64,000 nt of DNA from Ectothiorhodospira marina (GCF_900109495.1 NZ_FOAA01000001.1:434001-498000), one strand, 5' to 3'; positions 8,734 through 18,792 are shown, counted from the stretch's first letter. Translations and numbers: made by a program. Notes: a model not told the origin generated them from the letters alone.

Positions 8734-9708
8734 ATGGCCGAATATCAAAATATATTCAATCGAGTGCAGGTCCAGGCGGAGCCTGAGGCCGGCGTCCCGC
8801 TGGAAAACGAACGGGAACGAATCGGCAAGCCGATGCTGATGCATCTAGCCGGTCGGTTCGGTAACGCCCAAATTGGCCCCATCTATCTGGGCTATACGGG
8901 TCTGTTCTCGATCCTCTTTGGTTTGATCGCAATTCTGATCATTGGTTTCAACTTTTGGGCCCAGGTGAACTGGGATCCTGCGCAGTTTGTTCGTCAGTTG
9001 TTCTATCTGGGTCTGGAACCGCCCGCAGCTGAATATGGCCTGGGGATTCCGCCCCTGGCAGAAGGCGGCTGGTGGTTGATGGCAGGGTTTTTCCTCACGG
9101 CTTCGATCCTGCTGTGGTGGGTACGTGTCTATCGTCGGGCACGGGCGCTGAATCTGGGCACTCATGTGGCCTGGGCGTTCGCGGCGGCGATCTTCCTGTA
9201 TCTGTCCCTCGGCTTCTTCCGTCCGCTGTTGATGGGTGACTGGTCCGAAGCAGTACCGTTCGGCATCTTCCCTCACCTGGACTGGACGACTGCCTTCTCC
9301 TTGAAGTACGGCAACCTGTACTACAACCCGTTCCACATGCTCTGCATTGCCTTCCTGTATGGGTCGGCCCTGCTGTTTGCCATGCACGGTGCAACGGTGC
9401 TGGCGGTGGGCCGCTACGGTGGTGAGCGCGAAATCGAGCAAATCACCGACCGCGGTACGGCCTCCGACCGGGCTGCCCTGTTCTGGCGCTGGACCATGGG
9501 CTTCAACGCCACCATGGAATCCATTCACCGCTGGGCCTGGTGGTTCGCCGTTCTGGTCCCGATCACTGGCGGTATCGGCATTCTGCTTACGGGCACAGTG
9601 GTTGATAACTGGTACATGTGGGCGATTGATCACGGTGTCGCACCGTCGTATCCGAACATCTATCCGCCCGTCGAAGATCCGGCCACGCTTCAAGGGATGT
9701 CTCAATGA
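8734..9708 (+). CDS. pufM: Photosynthetic reaction centre M subunit
   Basis: Reaction-centre M subunit, 324 residues, five membrane helices, partner of PufL. Typical blocks are visible: an N-terminal segment with NRVQVQ, then [42 protein letters not shown] and [27 protein letters not shown] stands before the ATG. The stop overlaps the pufC start (ATGA at 9705-9708). Confidence 0.97.
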   Translation: MAEYQNIFNRVQVQAEPEAGVPLENERERIGKPMLMHLAGRFGNAQIGPIYLGYTGLFSILFGLIAILIIGFNFWAQVNWDPAQFVRQLFYLGLEPPAAEYGLGIPPLAEGGWWLMAGFFLTASILLWWVRVYRRARALNLGTHVAWAFAAAIFLYLSLGFFRPLLMGDWSEAVPFGIFPHLDWTTAFSLKYGNLYYNPFHMLCIAFLYGSALLFAMHGATVLAVGRYGGEREIEQITDRGTASDRAALFWRWTMGFNATMESIHRWAWWFAVLVPITGGIGILLTGTVVDNWYMWAIDHGVAPSYPNIYPPVEDPATLQGMSQ

Positions 9709-10844
9709 ATACCATTACGCGCAAAACTGTGACAGTGGCAGCACTGACGGGTGCTGCACTCCTGGTGACTGGCTGTGAGCTGCCAGTTGGAATTGACGCC
9801 GATCAGAAGGGTTATCGCGGACTGGGCATGGAACAGGTGACCAAACGTCATCTGGAAGCCAGAAAGCGAGTTGACCTGGTGATCCCTGAGGCCGAAAGTC
9901 CGGCCAACAGTGCCGGCCCCAAGGCCGGAGATATCTACACCAGCGTTGAAGTGTTGGGTGATCTCAGCATTGGGGAGTTCAACCGCCTGATGAACGCGAT
10001 CACCGCATGGGTGGCGCCGGAACAGGGTTGTAACTACTGCCATGTACCGGGCAACTTCGCCGATGAGAACATCTACACCAAGATCGTGTCTCGCAACATG
10101 TTGGAGATGGTGAAAACCATCAACACCGAGTGGGATGCCCACGTGGGTGAAACGGGTGTGACCTGCTACACCTGTCACATGGGACAGCCGGTCCCGGATC
10201 AGATCTGGTTTGAGGATCATGGTCCGAAACAGGCCGGTGGCGTTGCCGCCAGTCGCATGGGTCAGAACCTGTCAGGTCCGAACGTAGCCTCCGCTTCGTT
10301 GCCGAATGACGTGTTCACTCGGTTCCTGGCTGAGGATCCGCAGGGCCTGCGGATCACGCCGCGTTCCACCTTGCCCATGGGTGATAATCCCTACAACCTG
10401 AAGGATGCCGAGTGGAACCATGGTCTGATGATCCACTTCTCCAAGGCGCTGGGTGCCAACTGCACGACCTGCCATAACACGAACAACTTCCCGGACTGGC
10501 AGGCCAGCCCGCCGCAGCGTGTGACGGCATGGCACGGCATCGAGATGGTACGGGCGTTGAATGTGGGTTATCTGAACCCGTTGCAGCCGGTGTATCCGGA
10601 TTCGCGGCTTGGTCCCCTGGGTGATGCGCCCAAGGCCAATTGCGCTACCTGCCATAATGGCCTGCAACTGCCCCTCGATCGTGCTCAGATGTTGGCGGAT
10701 TATCCCGAACTCAACCGCGTTCAGCGGCGTGAGGGCTGGGAGCCATCCAAAGCCGATGCTGAGTTGAGCGAGACTCAGGTGGACCCCGACATTTCTGCAG
10801 GTGATGTCGAGGATGATGCTGCCCTTGAGGCAGCAGAAAGTTAA
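9705..10844 (+). CDS. pufC: Tetrahaem reaction-centre cytochrome c subunit
   Basis: Periplasmic tetrahaem cytochrome of 379 residues that re-reduces the special pair. Four CXXCH haem sites are visible in order: CNYCH, CYTCH, CTTCH and CATCH. The N-terminus is a lipoprotein signal with lipobox LVTGC and lipidated Cys24, so the protein is probably anchored by a lipid. The C-terminal tail after the last haem is acidic and low-complexity (about 50 residues). Last gene of the operon; a hairpin follows at 10891-10915. Confidence 0.97.
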   Translation: MNTITRKTVTVAALTGAALLVTGCELPVGIDADQKGYRGLGMEQVTKRHLEARKRVDLVIPEAESPANSAGPKAGDIYTSVEVLGDLSIGEFNRLMNAITAWVAPEQGCNYCHVPGNFADENIYTKIVSRNMLEMVKTINTEWDAHVGETGVTCYTCHMGQPVPDQIWFEDHGPKQAGGVAASRMGQNLSGPNVASASLPNDVFTRFLAEDPQGLRITPRSTLPMGDNPYNLKDAEWNHGLMIHFSKALGANCTTCHNTNNFPDWQASPPQRVTAWHGIEMVRALNVGYLNPLQPVYPDSRLGPLGDAPKANCATCHNGLQLPLDRAQMLADYPELNRVQRREGWEPSKADAELSETQVDPDISAGDVEDDAALEAAES

Positions 10845-10890
10845 GATTGAAAGGGGCCTGTTGGCCCGCTGACAATCTGAAGCAGTATCA

Positions 10891-10915
10891 CAAGGGACCC
10901 GCTAAGGGTCCCTTG
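10891..10915 (+). terminator. Putative puf operon terminator
   Basis: CAAGGGACCC (10891-10900) and GGGTCCCTTG (10906-10915) form a perfect 10-bp stem with a five-base loop, 46 bases after the pufC stop. The 3' side is GT-rich and lacks a clean T-run, so termination may be partial. The stem runs directly into the 9-bp tandem array. Confidence 0.6.
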
Positions 10916-10973
10916 TGCGTTGTGTGCGTTGTGTGCGTTGTGTGCGTTGTGTGCGTTGTGTGCGTTGTGTGCG
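10913..10973. repeat. Six-copy 9-bp tandem repeat after pufC
   Basis: Six uninterrupted copies of TTGTGTGCG (10920-10973) preceded by a shortened copy. The rest of the 345-base gap between pufC and the next gene shows no convincing gene; a (Thr-Thr-His)n frame on the other strand is only the repeat being translated. The unit is prone to slippage and may vary in number between strains. Confidence 0.85.
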
Positions 10974-11189
10974 GGGGCATGCAGGGGAGCGGCCCCGTGC
11001 GATTCTGCGGATTTCGTGGGTGCAGTACGCCCCCGCTTTGTGTATGTTTGAGCCATGCGTTCATCTCCCCCGCAACCTGCAATGCAGCCCACATCATCGT
11101 GAATCGCGAGCCGGGGCCACGATTCATGGGGCGGACCGCTGACGTTCATGTCTTCACTTCAATACCGACGATAACTGGAAACAACCAAT

Positions 11190-12617
11190 ATGGAGAGTTC
11201 TGTGGGCATCATTCCTGTGATCCTTTCTGGAGGTGCCGGTACCCGGCTGTGGCCCATGTCCCGGCAGCATTTTCCCAAGCAGTTTCTGCCGCTGACGGGG
11301 CAGGCGCTGACGATGCTCCAGGCGACCCTGGCGCGGCTGCCTGACGCATCGGCCATGGGGGCACCGGTAGTCATCTGTAATGATGCTCACCGGTTTCTGG
11401 TGGCCGAGCAGTTACGACAAATGGGAAACGAGCCGGGGCAGATCATCCTGGAACCGGTGGGCCGAAACACCGCGCCAGCCGTGGCGCTGGCAGCGTTGGA
11501 ACAGACGGCCTCTGGGTCCGACCCCATCCTGTTGGTAATGCCTGCGGATCACTTGGTTTCCAATGTCGAGGCCTTCCAGAAAGCGCTGGAGGAAGCGGTG
11601 TCCCTGGCTGAACAGGGAGGTCTGATCACGTTTGGTGTGGTCCCCACGGAGCCCCATACGGGCTATGGGTATATCCTGGCCGAGCGGACACAGGAAGGCT
11701 TGGGGGCCTCGGTCAAGGCCTTCGTGGAAAAACCCGATCAGGCCACTGCCGAAGATTATCTGGCCTCCGGAGATTATTACTGGAATAGCGGCATGTTTGT
11801 GTTCCGTGCATCGGTGTATCTGGAGGAACTGCAGCAGCATGCGCCGGACATCCTCGAGGCATGTCGTCATGCCATGGCAAGCACGCAGGTGGATCTGGAT
11901 TTCTTGCGAGTGGACAGGGAGGCGTTCACGGCCTGTCGCTCCGAGTCCATTGATTATGCGGTCATGGAAAAAACCTCCCGGGCAGTAATGGTTCCTCTGG
12001 AGGCCGGGTGGAGTGATGTGGGCTCCTGGGAGTCCTTATGGTCGGTAGGGAAGCAAAATGGTGATGGCAATGTGGCTGTGGGCGATGTGATGACGGTGGG
12101 GGCCCGCAACTGCTACGTGCACAGCAACCACCGGCTGGTGGCGGCTGTGGGTGTTGAGGATCTGATCGTGGTGGAGACTTCCGATGCGGTTCTGGTGATG
12201 CATAAGGATCGCAGCCAGGATGTGAAAGAGGTGGTGGCGCGTCTGAAGGCTGAGGGACGGGAGGAGTCGGAGAATCACCGCTGTGTGGCACGTCCCTGGG
12301 GGAGTTACGAGCAGATCGACATGGCCTCGCGTTTCCAGGTAAAGCGGATCACGGTGAAGCCGGGTGAGACACTGTCACTGCAAATGCACTATCACCGTGC
12401 CGAACACTGGGTGGTGGTGAGGGGCACTGCGCGTATCACCCGGGGGGATGAGCAGTTTGTGCTGACCGAGAATCAGTCCACGTTCATCCCCCTGGGGGTT
12501 ACGCATCGGCTTGAGAATCCCGGCAAGATTCCCCTTGAACTCATTGAGGTGCAGTCAGGGAGTTATCTTGGGGAGGATGATATCGTCCGGTTTGAGGATA
12601 CCTACGGGCGGGCATGA
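11190..12617 (+). CDS. algA: Mannose-1-phosphate guanylyltransferase / mannose-6-phosphate isomerase
   Basis: Bifunctional type II enzyme (AlgA/XanB/CpsB family) of 475 residues supplying GDP-mannose for exopolysaccharide or lipopolysaccharide. The N-terminal nucleotidyltransferase carries GGAGTRLWPMSRQHFPKQFL and the FVEKPD sugar-binding motif. The C-terminal cupin isomerase carries RPWGSYE, QMHYHRAEHWVVV and ESTFIPLG-like sequence. Neighbours are unrelated (puf upstream, mfd convergent 15 bases downstream). The exact start is uncertain because no clear Shine-Dalgarno is seen before 11190; a GTG lies at 11202. Confidence 0.9.
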   Translation: MESSVGIIPVILSGGAGTRLWPMSRQHFPKQFLPLTGQALTMLQATLARLPDASAMGAPVVICNDAHRFLVAEQLRQMGNEPGQIILEPVGRNTAPAVALAALEQTASGSDPILLVMPADHLVSNVEAFQKALEEAVSLAEQGGLITFGVVPTEPHTGYGYILAERTQEGLGASVKAFVEKPDQATAEDYLASGDYYWNSGMFVFRASVYLEELQQHAPDILEACRHAMASTQVDLDFLRVDREAFTACRSESIDYAVMEKTSRAVMVPLEAGWSDVGSWESLWSVGKQNGDGNVAVGDVMTVGARNCYVHSNHRLVAAVGVEDLIVVETSDAVLVMHKDRSQDVKEVVARLKAEGREESENHRCVARPWGSYEQIDMASRFQVKRITVKPGETLSLQMHYHRAEHWVVVRGTARITRGDEQFVLTENQSTFIPLGVTHRLENPGKIPLELIEVQSGSYLGEDDIVRFEDTYGRA

Positions 12618-12632
12618 GGTGAGGGCCAGCCG

Positions 12633-15600
12633 TCAGGCCGCTGTCTCCTGCTTGATATGCAACTGTGCCAGCAGGCGGCTTATCCCCTCGACGCGCTGAT
12701 CCAGGCTCTCCATCTCGGCGGTAAATCGTAGCGTGTCCTGACCATCCAGACGGACGGTGTCGGGTTGGGATTGAACCAACTGGATCACGCTCATGGGATC
12801 CACCGGCGGGTGGGGATGAAATATCAGCCGGCCACCCTTGGGTCCCAGTTCCAGTTTGCGCACACCCAGAGGCTGCAGCTTCAGCTTCAGGCGCGTGGTC
12901 TCCACCAGGTTCTTGGCTTGGGCGGGCAGTAGCCCGAAACGATCCACCATCTCCACCTCCATCTCTCGAAGCTGGTCCGTGTCCTGGCAGGCGGACAACC
13001 GCTTGTAGAGGATCAGGCGAGTATGGATATCGGGCACATAGTCATCGGGCAGCAGCGCCGGCAGCCCCAGATCCACTTCCGTGGTGTCGGATGTGGTGTG
13101 GTCCAGGTCCGGGACCTTGCCCTCCTTGAGGGCCTTGACGGCTCGATCCAGCAACTCGTTATACAGGGTGAAGCCGATTTCCTGAATCTGCCCACTCTGT
13201 TCATCTCCCAGCAACTCCCCAGCGCCGCGGATCTCCAGGTCATGGCTGGCCAGGGTGAAGCCCACACCCAGATCCTCAAGGGATTCAATGGCTTCCAGGC
13301 GCTTGATGGCATCCTTGGTCATGCCTGATGGGTGCGGGGTGATCAGATAGGCATAGGCCCGATGATGGCTGCGCCCCACACGTCCTCTCAACTGGTGCAG
13401 CTGGGAGAGCCCCATTTTGTCCGCTCGGTGGATGATGATCGTATTGGCAGTGGGCACATCGATACCGGTTTCGATGATGGTGGTACACACCAGGACGTTG
13501 TAGCGCCGGTGATAGAAGTCCAGCATCACCTGTTCCAGTTCCCGCTCCCGCATCTGACCATGGGCGATGCCGATGGTGGCCGAGGGGATCAACTCCTGCA
13601 GTTCCCGAGCCGCCTTTTCGATGGTTTGCACCTCGTTGTGCAGGTAATACACCTGCCCACCGCGACGGATCTCTCGCAGACAGGCCTCCTGGATCAGGGC
13701 GCTGTTCCATTGGCTGACAAAGGTCTTGATGGTCAGGCGCTCCTCCGGCGGCGTGGCAATGATGGACAGATCGCGCAGTCCCGACAGTGCCATGTTCAGG
13801 GTGCGGGGAATGGGCGTGGCGGTGAGGGTGAGCATGTCCACTTCTGCCCGCAGGGACTTGAGGCGCTCTTTATGACGCACCCCAAAGCGCTGCTCCTCGT
13901 CGATGATCACCAGCCCCAGGTTCTTGAAGCGCAGATTGCCCTGAATCAGCTTGTGAGTGCCGATGACGATGTCCACACGCCCATCCTCAAGCCCTTTCAT
14001 GGCCTCCTGGTGCTGTTTCTGAGAACCGAAGCGGGACAGCGATTCAATGCGAACGGGCCAATCGGCGAACCGGTCGCGGAAGTTCTGGTCGTGCTGTTGG
14101 GCCAGCAGGGTGGTGGGTACCAGTACCGCCACCTGCTTGCCGCCCTGGATGGCCACGAAAGCCGCGCGCATGGCAACTTCGGTCTTGCCAAAGCCCACGT
14201 CGCCGCAGACCACCCGGTCCATGGGTCGCTCGGAGGTCATGTCATCGAGTACCGCATCGATGGCGCTGAGCTGGTCGGGCGTTTCTTCGAACGGGAAGGC
14301 CGCGGCGAACGCGGCATATTCTTCTCCCCGCGCCTGGTAGGCATGGCCCTGACGTGCTGCCCTGCGCGCATAGATGTCCAGGAGTTCGGCGGCCACGTCC
14401 CGGGCTTTTTCCGCGGCCTTGCGCCGGGCCTTGGACCAGGTTTCGGTGCCCAGCTTGTGCAGCGGGGCATGTTCCGGGTCTGCCCCGGTGTAGCGGCTCA
14501 CCAGATGCAGCGAGGCCACTGGCACATAAAGCTTGTCGCCCCCGGCATATTCCAGGGTGAGAAATTCCGTTTCCTGCCCGCCGGCGGTGATTTTCTGTAG
14601 CCCAAGATAGCGCCCCACGCCATGGTCCTCGTGAACCACGGGGGCGCCGGCATGCAGGTCGGTGAGGTTGCGAACCACCGCGTCCGCATCCCGGGTGGGT
14701 TTGCGGCGGCGGCGTTCCTGACGGGCCTTTTCACCGAAGAGTTCGGATTCGGTGAGTACCGCGATCCCACCGCCGGGCAGGCAAAGGCCGGATTGCAAGG
14801 GACCGATGGTGATGGCGGGTGAGGCGTCTGATGCCAGGAAATCGGCCCAGGCATCCACATGATGCGGGATGATCCCGAAGGGACGCAGGGTGTCCAGCAG
14901 CACCTCGCGACGCCCGGGAGATTCCGCCATGAGCAGCACCCGTCCCGGGAAATCCGTGAGAAAGTCATTGAGCGCCTTGGCCGGTTCGGTCTGACGAACC
15001 TGCAGTCGCAGATCGCCATGGGGGCGGGCATCGGCGTCCTGGGCATTGCCCGGGGTATCGTCCTGCACGGACTCGCTGGTCAGGCCCAGTGTGGGCCAGT
15101 CGCGCGTACCATTGGCCACCTCCTCCACATTGAGAAAGAGGGTATCGGGAGGGAGGAGGGGGCGTTCCCGGTCGTGACGGCGCTGTTCGTAACGATGGGC
15201 TACTTGATCATTAAACGCCTGCGCGGCACTGAGCGTATCGCCGACATGGATCGCCAGGGTGTTGTCGGGCAGGTAGTCGAAGAGGGTTTCCATGCGTTCG
15301 AAAAACAAGGGCAGATAGTACTCGATGCCCGCCGGTGCCGCCCCCTGACTGACCTCCCGATAGACATGGCTGGCCTGGGGGTCTCCTTCGATCGCGGTGC
15401 GATAGTTCTGACGGAAGGCCTTGATGCCGGCCTCATTGAGGGGGAATTCATGGGCAGGGAGCAGGCGCACCTCGCGGATGGTGTCACGGGAGCGCTGGGT
15501 TTCCGGATCAAAGGTGCGGATGGTCTCGATCTCATCATCCAGTAGATCGATGCGATAGGGGGCATCGCTACCCATGGGGTAGACATCCAGCAAGGCGCCG

Positions 15601-16118
15601 CGCACCGCATACTCACCGTGCTCCATGACCTGGCTCACGTGCTGATAGCCCGCCTGTTCGAAACCTTCCCTGAGTTTGTCCCGGTCGATCCGTTCGCCCT
15701 GTTGCAGCATCAGACACTCCGACTGCAGCCAGGCGCGGGGGGGCAGGCGCTGCATGAGGGTGGTGATGGGAATGATCAGAGCGCCCCGCTTCAGGGCAGG
15801 GAGGTGGTAAAGGGTTTCCAGTCGGCGGGAAACAATGTCCTCATGGGGTGAGAAGACATCGTAGGGCAGGGTTTCCCAATCCGGCAGGGAGAGGATCGGT
15901 ACTTGCTCTCCAGAAAGAAAGAAATCCAGTTCCTGTTCCAGGCGCTCGGCAGTCTGGGTGTCTGGTGTGATAACCAGGGAAACGCCATGGTGCCGGCGGG
16001 CAGCTTCCGCAACGGCCAACCACAGGGCAGAGCCGGAAAGGCCTCCCCACCGGACGGAGTGTCCGGCGGTGGGGAGTTCAAGTGTGTCAAGCGGATTGGA
16101 GATGCTGTTTTGTGGCAT
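12633..16118 (-). CDS. mfd: Transcription-repair coupling factor Mfd
   Basis: Translocase of 1161 residues that removes RNA polymerase stalled at lesions and recruits UvrA. Domain order is complete: UvrB-like N-terminal domains, the RNA polymerase-interacting domain with HEDHGVGRYLGLQ, the superfamily 2 helicase with Walker A GDVGFGKTEVA and Walker B IIDEEQRFG, motif VI QLRGRVGRSHHRAYAYL, and the C-terminal TRCF domain. Full length for the family. A -10-like TATAAT lies 42 bases upstream. Convergent with algA. Confidence 0.97.
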   Translation of the reverse strand: MPQNSISNPLDTLELPTAGHSVRWGGLSGSALWLAVAEAARRHHGVSLVITPDTQTAERLEQELDFFLSGEQVPILSLPDWETLPYDVFSPHEDIVSRRLETLYHLPALKRGALIIPITTLMQRLPPRAWLQSECLMLQQGERIDRDKLREGFEQAGYQHVSQVMEHGEYAVRGALLDVYPMGSDAPYRIDLLDDEIETIRTFDPETQRSRDTIREVRLLPAHEFPLNEAGIKAFRQNYRTAIEGDPQASHVYREVSQGAAPAGIEYYLPLFFERMETLFDYLPDNTLAIHVGDTLSAAQAFNDQVAHRYEQRRHDRERPLLPPDTLFLNVEEVANGTRDWPTLGLTSESVQDDTPGNAQDADARPHGDLRLQVRQTEPAKALNDFLTDFPGRVLLMAESPGRREVLLDTLRPFGIIPHHVDAWADFLASDASPAITIGPLQSGLCLPGGGIAVLTESELFGEKARQERRRRKPTRDADAVVRNLTDLHAGAPVVHEDHGVGRYLGLQKITAGGQETEFLTLEYAGGDKLYVPVASLHLVSRYTGADPEHAPLHKLGTETWSKARRKAAEKARDVAAELLDIYARRAARQGHAYQARGEEYAAFAAAFPFEETPDQLSAIDAVLDDMTSERPMDRVVCGDVGFGKTEVAMRAAFVAIQGGKQVAVLVPTTLLAQQHDQNFRDRFADWPVRIESLSRFGSQKQHQEAMKGLEDGRVDIVIGTHKLIQGNLRFKNLGLVIIDEEQRFGVRHKERLKSLRAEVDMLTLTATPIPRTLNMALSGLRDLSIIATPPEERLTIKTFVSQWNSALIQEACLREIRRGGQVYYLHNEVQTIEKAARELQELIPSATIGIAHGQMRERELEQVMLDFYHRRYNVLVCTTIIETGIDVPTANTIIIHRADKMGLSQLHQLRGRVGRSHHRAYAYLITPHPSGMTKDAIKRLEAIESLEDLGVGFTLASHDLEIRGAGELLGDEQSGQIQEIGFTLYNELLDRAVKALKEGKVPDLDHTTSDTTEVDLGLPALLPDDYVPDIHTRLILYKRLSACQDTDQLREMEVEMVDRFGLLPAQAKNLVETTRLKLKLQPLGVRKLELGPKGGRLIFHPHPPVDPMSVIQLVQSQPDTVRLDGQDTLRFTAEMESLDQRVEGISRLLAQLHIKQETAA

Positions 16119-16159
16119 TCGGTATGCGCGCGGCCGGGGTGTGTTTCAACAGGCCGCCG

Positions 16160-16165
16160 ATTATA
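16160..16165 (-). promoter_or_regulatory. Likely mfd -10 box
   Basis: A perfect TATAAT on the minus strand, 42 bases ahead of the mfd start codon. No good -35 was found about 17 bases further upstream (GTAAAC is the best candidate). A separate hairpin (16190-16197 with 16205-16212) lies just upstream, between this gene and the DUF2892 gene, without a T-run. Confidence 0.45.
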
Positions 16166-16239
16166 CCGTGCCCTTTTTGTTTACGCGCCCGATCCCCGTA
16201 AGTGGGGGATCGGGGTCGCCTGTTGATCCTGTGAGCGAA

Positions 16240-16446
16240 TCAGGCGTCTTTGTCGGAGTCGGTATTCATACCCAGCAAGTTATAAGCCGGGCACCAACCG
16301 ATGGTGGCGGTGGCCAGAGGAATCAGGCCGATCCAGCCCCAAGGGGTTTGTGGGCCGACAAAAACCAGGGCCAGCAGCACCAGGCCCACCACGACACGGA
16401 TCATGCGGTCGTTGGAACCCATGTTCTTCATTTCTTCAAAATTCAT
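16240..16446 (-). CDS. Small DUF2892 (YgaP-like) inner-membrane protein
   Basis: Protein of 68 residues with two hydrophobic segments, MIRVVVGLVLLALVFVGP and WIGLIPLATATIGWCPAYNL, matching the DUF2892/YgaP-like transmembrane family. The N-terminal NMGSNDRMIRVVVG and the WCPAYNLLGM motif with its conserved Cys are diagnostic. AGGAGG precedes the start. Family members often go with rhodanese domains or sulfide stress, but this one stands alone, so its role is unknown. Confidence 0.85.
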   Translation of the reverse strand: MNFEEMKNMGSNDRMIRVVVGLVLLALVFVGPQTPWGWIGLIPLATATIGWCPAYNLLGMNTDSDKDA

Positions 16447-16555
16447 CTTAAAAACCTCCTTGGGTTGTTACAGCAACCCCTCACTCTAACGGTAAATGGG
16501 CGTCGTGTCGTTGATAAGAGTGGATCCAGGGCTGGAAATTTCGCTATGGATCCAC

Positions 16556-17434
16556 TCAGGCGTCACGATACCGCTTGAGCAGGTCGTCGTAGGCATCGAT
16601 GCGCCGATCCCGAAGGAAGGGCCAGATACGCCGCACGGCCTCGCCGCGTGCCAGATCCACATCCACCAGCAGGCAGGCCTCTTCATCGGTGGAGGCCTGA
16701 TCCAGGTATTCCCCCTGGGGGCCGCAGACGAAGCTGCTGCCCCAGAACTGGCTTCCGGCCCCCACGCCGGATGGGTCGGCTTCAAAGCCCACCCGGTTGC
16801 AGGCGGCCACAGGCACCCCGTTGGCCACCGCATGGGCGCGTTGCACGGTCATCCATGCCTCCCGTTGGCGAGCCTGTTCCTCTGCGTTGTCGCACGGGTC
16901 CCAGCCAATGGCCGTGGGATAGATCAGTAATTCAGCGCCGGCCAGGGCCATGAGTCGAGCGGCCTCGGGGAACCACTGATCCCAGCAGACCAGCACCCCC
17001 AGGCGTCCCACGGAGGTATCCACGGGATGGAAGCCCAGATCCCCGGGGGTGAAGTAAAACTTCTCGTAATACCCCGGATCATCCGGGATATGCATCTTGC
17101 GGTAGCATCCGGCCAAGCGGCCATCGCTGTCCAGCACCACAGCGGTGTTGTGGTAGAGGCCAGCAGCACGTCGCTCGAACAGCGAGCCGACAATCACCAC
17201 GCCCAGTTCTGCCGCAAGTTCCGCCAGAGTTTGGGTGGTCGGGCCGGGGATGGGTTCGGCCAGATCAAACACCCGGGTATCCTCCGTCTGGCAAAAATAG
17301 GGGCCCGTGTGCAGTTCCTGCAGGATGATTAGCCGGGCTCCTTGTTCAGCTGCCTGGCCGATGCCCTGCAGGCTTTTGTCCAGGTTGGCCTGGGTGTTGT
17401 CGGTGTTGGATTGTTGAATGAGTGCAATACGCAT
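16556..17434 (-). CDS. aguB: N-carbamoylputrescine amidase AguB
   Basis: Nitrilase-superfamily enzyme of 292 residues that hydrolyses N-carbamoylputrescine to putrescine, CO2 and ammonia in the arginine/agmatine route. The Glu-Lys-Cys triad is seen in ILQELHTGPYF, CYRKMHIPDDPGYYEKFYF and GVLVCWDQWFPEAARLM. I place the start at the ATG at 17434 (MRIALIQQSNTDNTQANLDK); the open frame continues upstream but loses family similarity and overlaps the next gene. AguA (agmatine deiminase) is not adjacent here. Confidence 0.93.
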   Translation of the reverse strand: MRIALIQQSNTDNTQANLDKSLQGIGQAAEQGARLIILQELHTGPYFCQTEDTRVFDLAEPIPGPTTQTLAELAAELGVVIVGSLFERRAAGLYHNTAVVLDSDGRLAGCYRKMHIPDDPGYYEKFYFTPGDLGFHPVDTSVGRLGVLVCWDQWFPEAARLMALAGAELLIYPTAIGWDPCDNAEEQARQREAWMTVQRAHAVANGVPVAACNRVGFEADPSGVGAGSQFWGSSFVCGPQGEYLDQASTDEEACLLVDVDLARGEAVRRIWPFLRDRRIDAYDDLLKRYRDA

Positions 17435-17463
17435 GATGTGGGGTCTGCGGGTTTCAGGTGTGG

Positions 17464-17883
17464 TCAAAGCCGACGTCGGAAGCTGCGCACGGCCAGGTAG
17501 AAGTGAAAACAGGCCAATAGCATCAGGCCCAGGCTGACAAGGAATATCCCCCCATAGGCTCCGAACAGGATGAGAATGCCCAGGGTCATCAGGCAGGCAC
17601 CGGTGGCGCCCTGGATGATGAGGCTGTTGATGGGGCCAGCATTCCATGTGGACATGGTCAGGAACCACCACCCCATGGGGATGCCCGGAGCTGAAAAAAG
17701 CAGCACCAGTTGCTGGGGTATGCCCCCCAGGTAGCCCACGCCGATATAGACGCCCAGCCCGGCCAACATCAGCAGCCCCACGCCCACGGCGGCAATGCGA
17801 TAGGTGGGTTGCCTGGAGCGCAGCCAAGGATGTCTCGCCGGCTGGGGTGATGCGTTGGGGGGGTGTTTCTTGGCGAATCGCAT
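17464..17883 (-). CDS. Conserved membrane protein, unknown function
   Basis: Protein of 139 residues with a basic, proline-rich cytoplasmic N-terminus and about four hydrophobic segments (starting at IAAVGVGLLMLAGLGVYIGV, at LVLLFSAPGIPMGWW, and two in the stretch from IIQGATGACLMTLGILILFG to ACFHFYLAV). I do not recognise the family. It lies 29 bases upstream of aguB on the same strand and may share its transcript. Confidence 0.6.
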   Translation of the reverse strand: MRFAKKHPPNASPQPARHPWLRSRQPTYRIAAVGVGLLMLAGLGVYIGVGYLGGIPQQLVLLFSAPGIPMGWWFLTMSTWNAGPINSLIIQGATGACLMTLGILILFGAYGGIFLVSLGLMLLACFHFYLAVRSFRRRL

Positions 17884-17940
17884 GAATTTTCTGCCAGGGA
17901 TGAGGGTTCACCCCAGTCCAAGGGTGTCTCGGATGGGATG

Positions 17941-18792
17941 TCAGCGCAGGATCAGTAGCGGTGCGCGGGATCTCTTCAGCATGCGTGTGGTCGTGCTGCC
18001 CACGAAGAACTGTCGGACCCTGGAATGTCCGAAGGGCCCCATCACCAGCAGTTGGATGTCGTGATCCTCCTGATAGGCAGTCAAGCATTCTTCCACGGGA
18101 CCGGGGCGGACCTCTGCACGCATGGCAAAGCCCTTGCGTTCCAGAATGCTTTGTGCTGCGTGGATCATGGCGCGATTGTCGGCGTTATCCTTGCCGACCA
18201 TGAGCAGGTGCCCTGACAGCCCGCTGAGCAGCCGGCTTTGCGCTACCCGGGCCACCACTTTGTTGGCTGCTTCACTGCCATCGTAGGCGATCAGGAAACG
18301 CTGCGGGGTGGTGTAATGTTCCGGGACGATCAACACGGGTGCGCCCAGGGTGCGAATGATGGTTTCCAGGTGGCGGCCCACTTGCTGCATGTCGCCTTTG
18401 GAGTGATTTCCCTGGCGGCCCACCACCACGATGCGGGCCTCGTGCTGCAGTTCCTGAAGTACCTGGGCAATATCGCCCTGGCGCAGCAGATTGCCCGGTT
18501 CCAGGATGCCCTGGCGCATCAGTCGATCCGAGGCCTCGTTCAGGAGGGCCTGGCCCTGTTTTTGAGGCAACTGACGTCCTTGTTGTTGCGTCCGTTCCTG
18601 CGTGCTGTGAGGCGACTCCTGGCGTTCCAGGGGTGACGCCTCGCGGACCGGTCGGGTACCGGAGGTTTCCGGCTGAATGCTCACATGGAGCAGCATCACG
18701 GGAAGGTCCATGCACCGACTCACCCAGGCCGCGTGATCACACACGGATGGCGAAGCGCGGGATCCGTCAATGCAGGCAACGATGTTGTTCAT
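17941..18792 (-). CDS. Tandem-domain universal stress protein
   Basis: UspA-family protein of 283 residues with two Usp domains: the first begins NNIVACIDGSRASPSVCDHA, the second QRFLIAYDGSEAANKVVARV. The second domain ends in the ATP-binding signature GPFGHSRVRQFFVGSTTTRM. Tandem Usp proteins of this kind respond to starvation and redox stress. I prefer the ATG at 18792 because GAGG at 18802-18805 then has normal spacing; an ATG at 18798 and a GTG at 18801 are alternatives. The linker after residue 45 is Gln/Arg-rich. Confidence 0.88.
   Translation of the reverse strand: MNNIVACIDGSRASPSVCDHAAWVSRCMDLPVMLLHVSIQPETSGTRPVREASPLERQESPHSTQERTQQQGRQLPQKQGQALLNEASDRLMRQGILEPGNLLRQGDIAQVLQELQHEARIVVVGRQGNHSKGDMQQVGRHLETIIRTLGAPVLIVPEHYTTPQRFLIAYDGSEAANKVVARVAQSRLLSGLSGHLLMVGKDNADNRAMIHAAQSILERKGFAMRAEVRPGPVEECLTAYQEDHDIQLLVMGPFGHSRVRQFFVGSTTTRMLKRSRAPLLILR

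Noticed and set aside
10913-10973. CRISPR array
   Set aside because: Units are contiguous without spacers and only 9 bases long; no cas genes in the window.
10841-11149. Minus-strand frame with repeated Asn-Ala-His or Thr-Thr-His units
   Set aside because: A direct product of the 9-bp tandem repeat; no gene signals.
16190-16212. Rho-independent terminator between the DUF2892 gene and mfd
   Set aside because: There is an 8-bp stem, but neither strand has a T-run after it.
17435-18088. N-terminal extension of the AguB frame
   Set aside because: It overlaps the unknown membrane protein gene and loses nitrilase similarity; the ATG at 17434 gives the normal family start.
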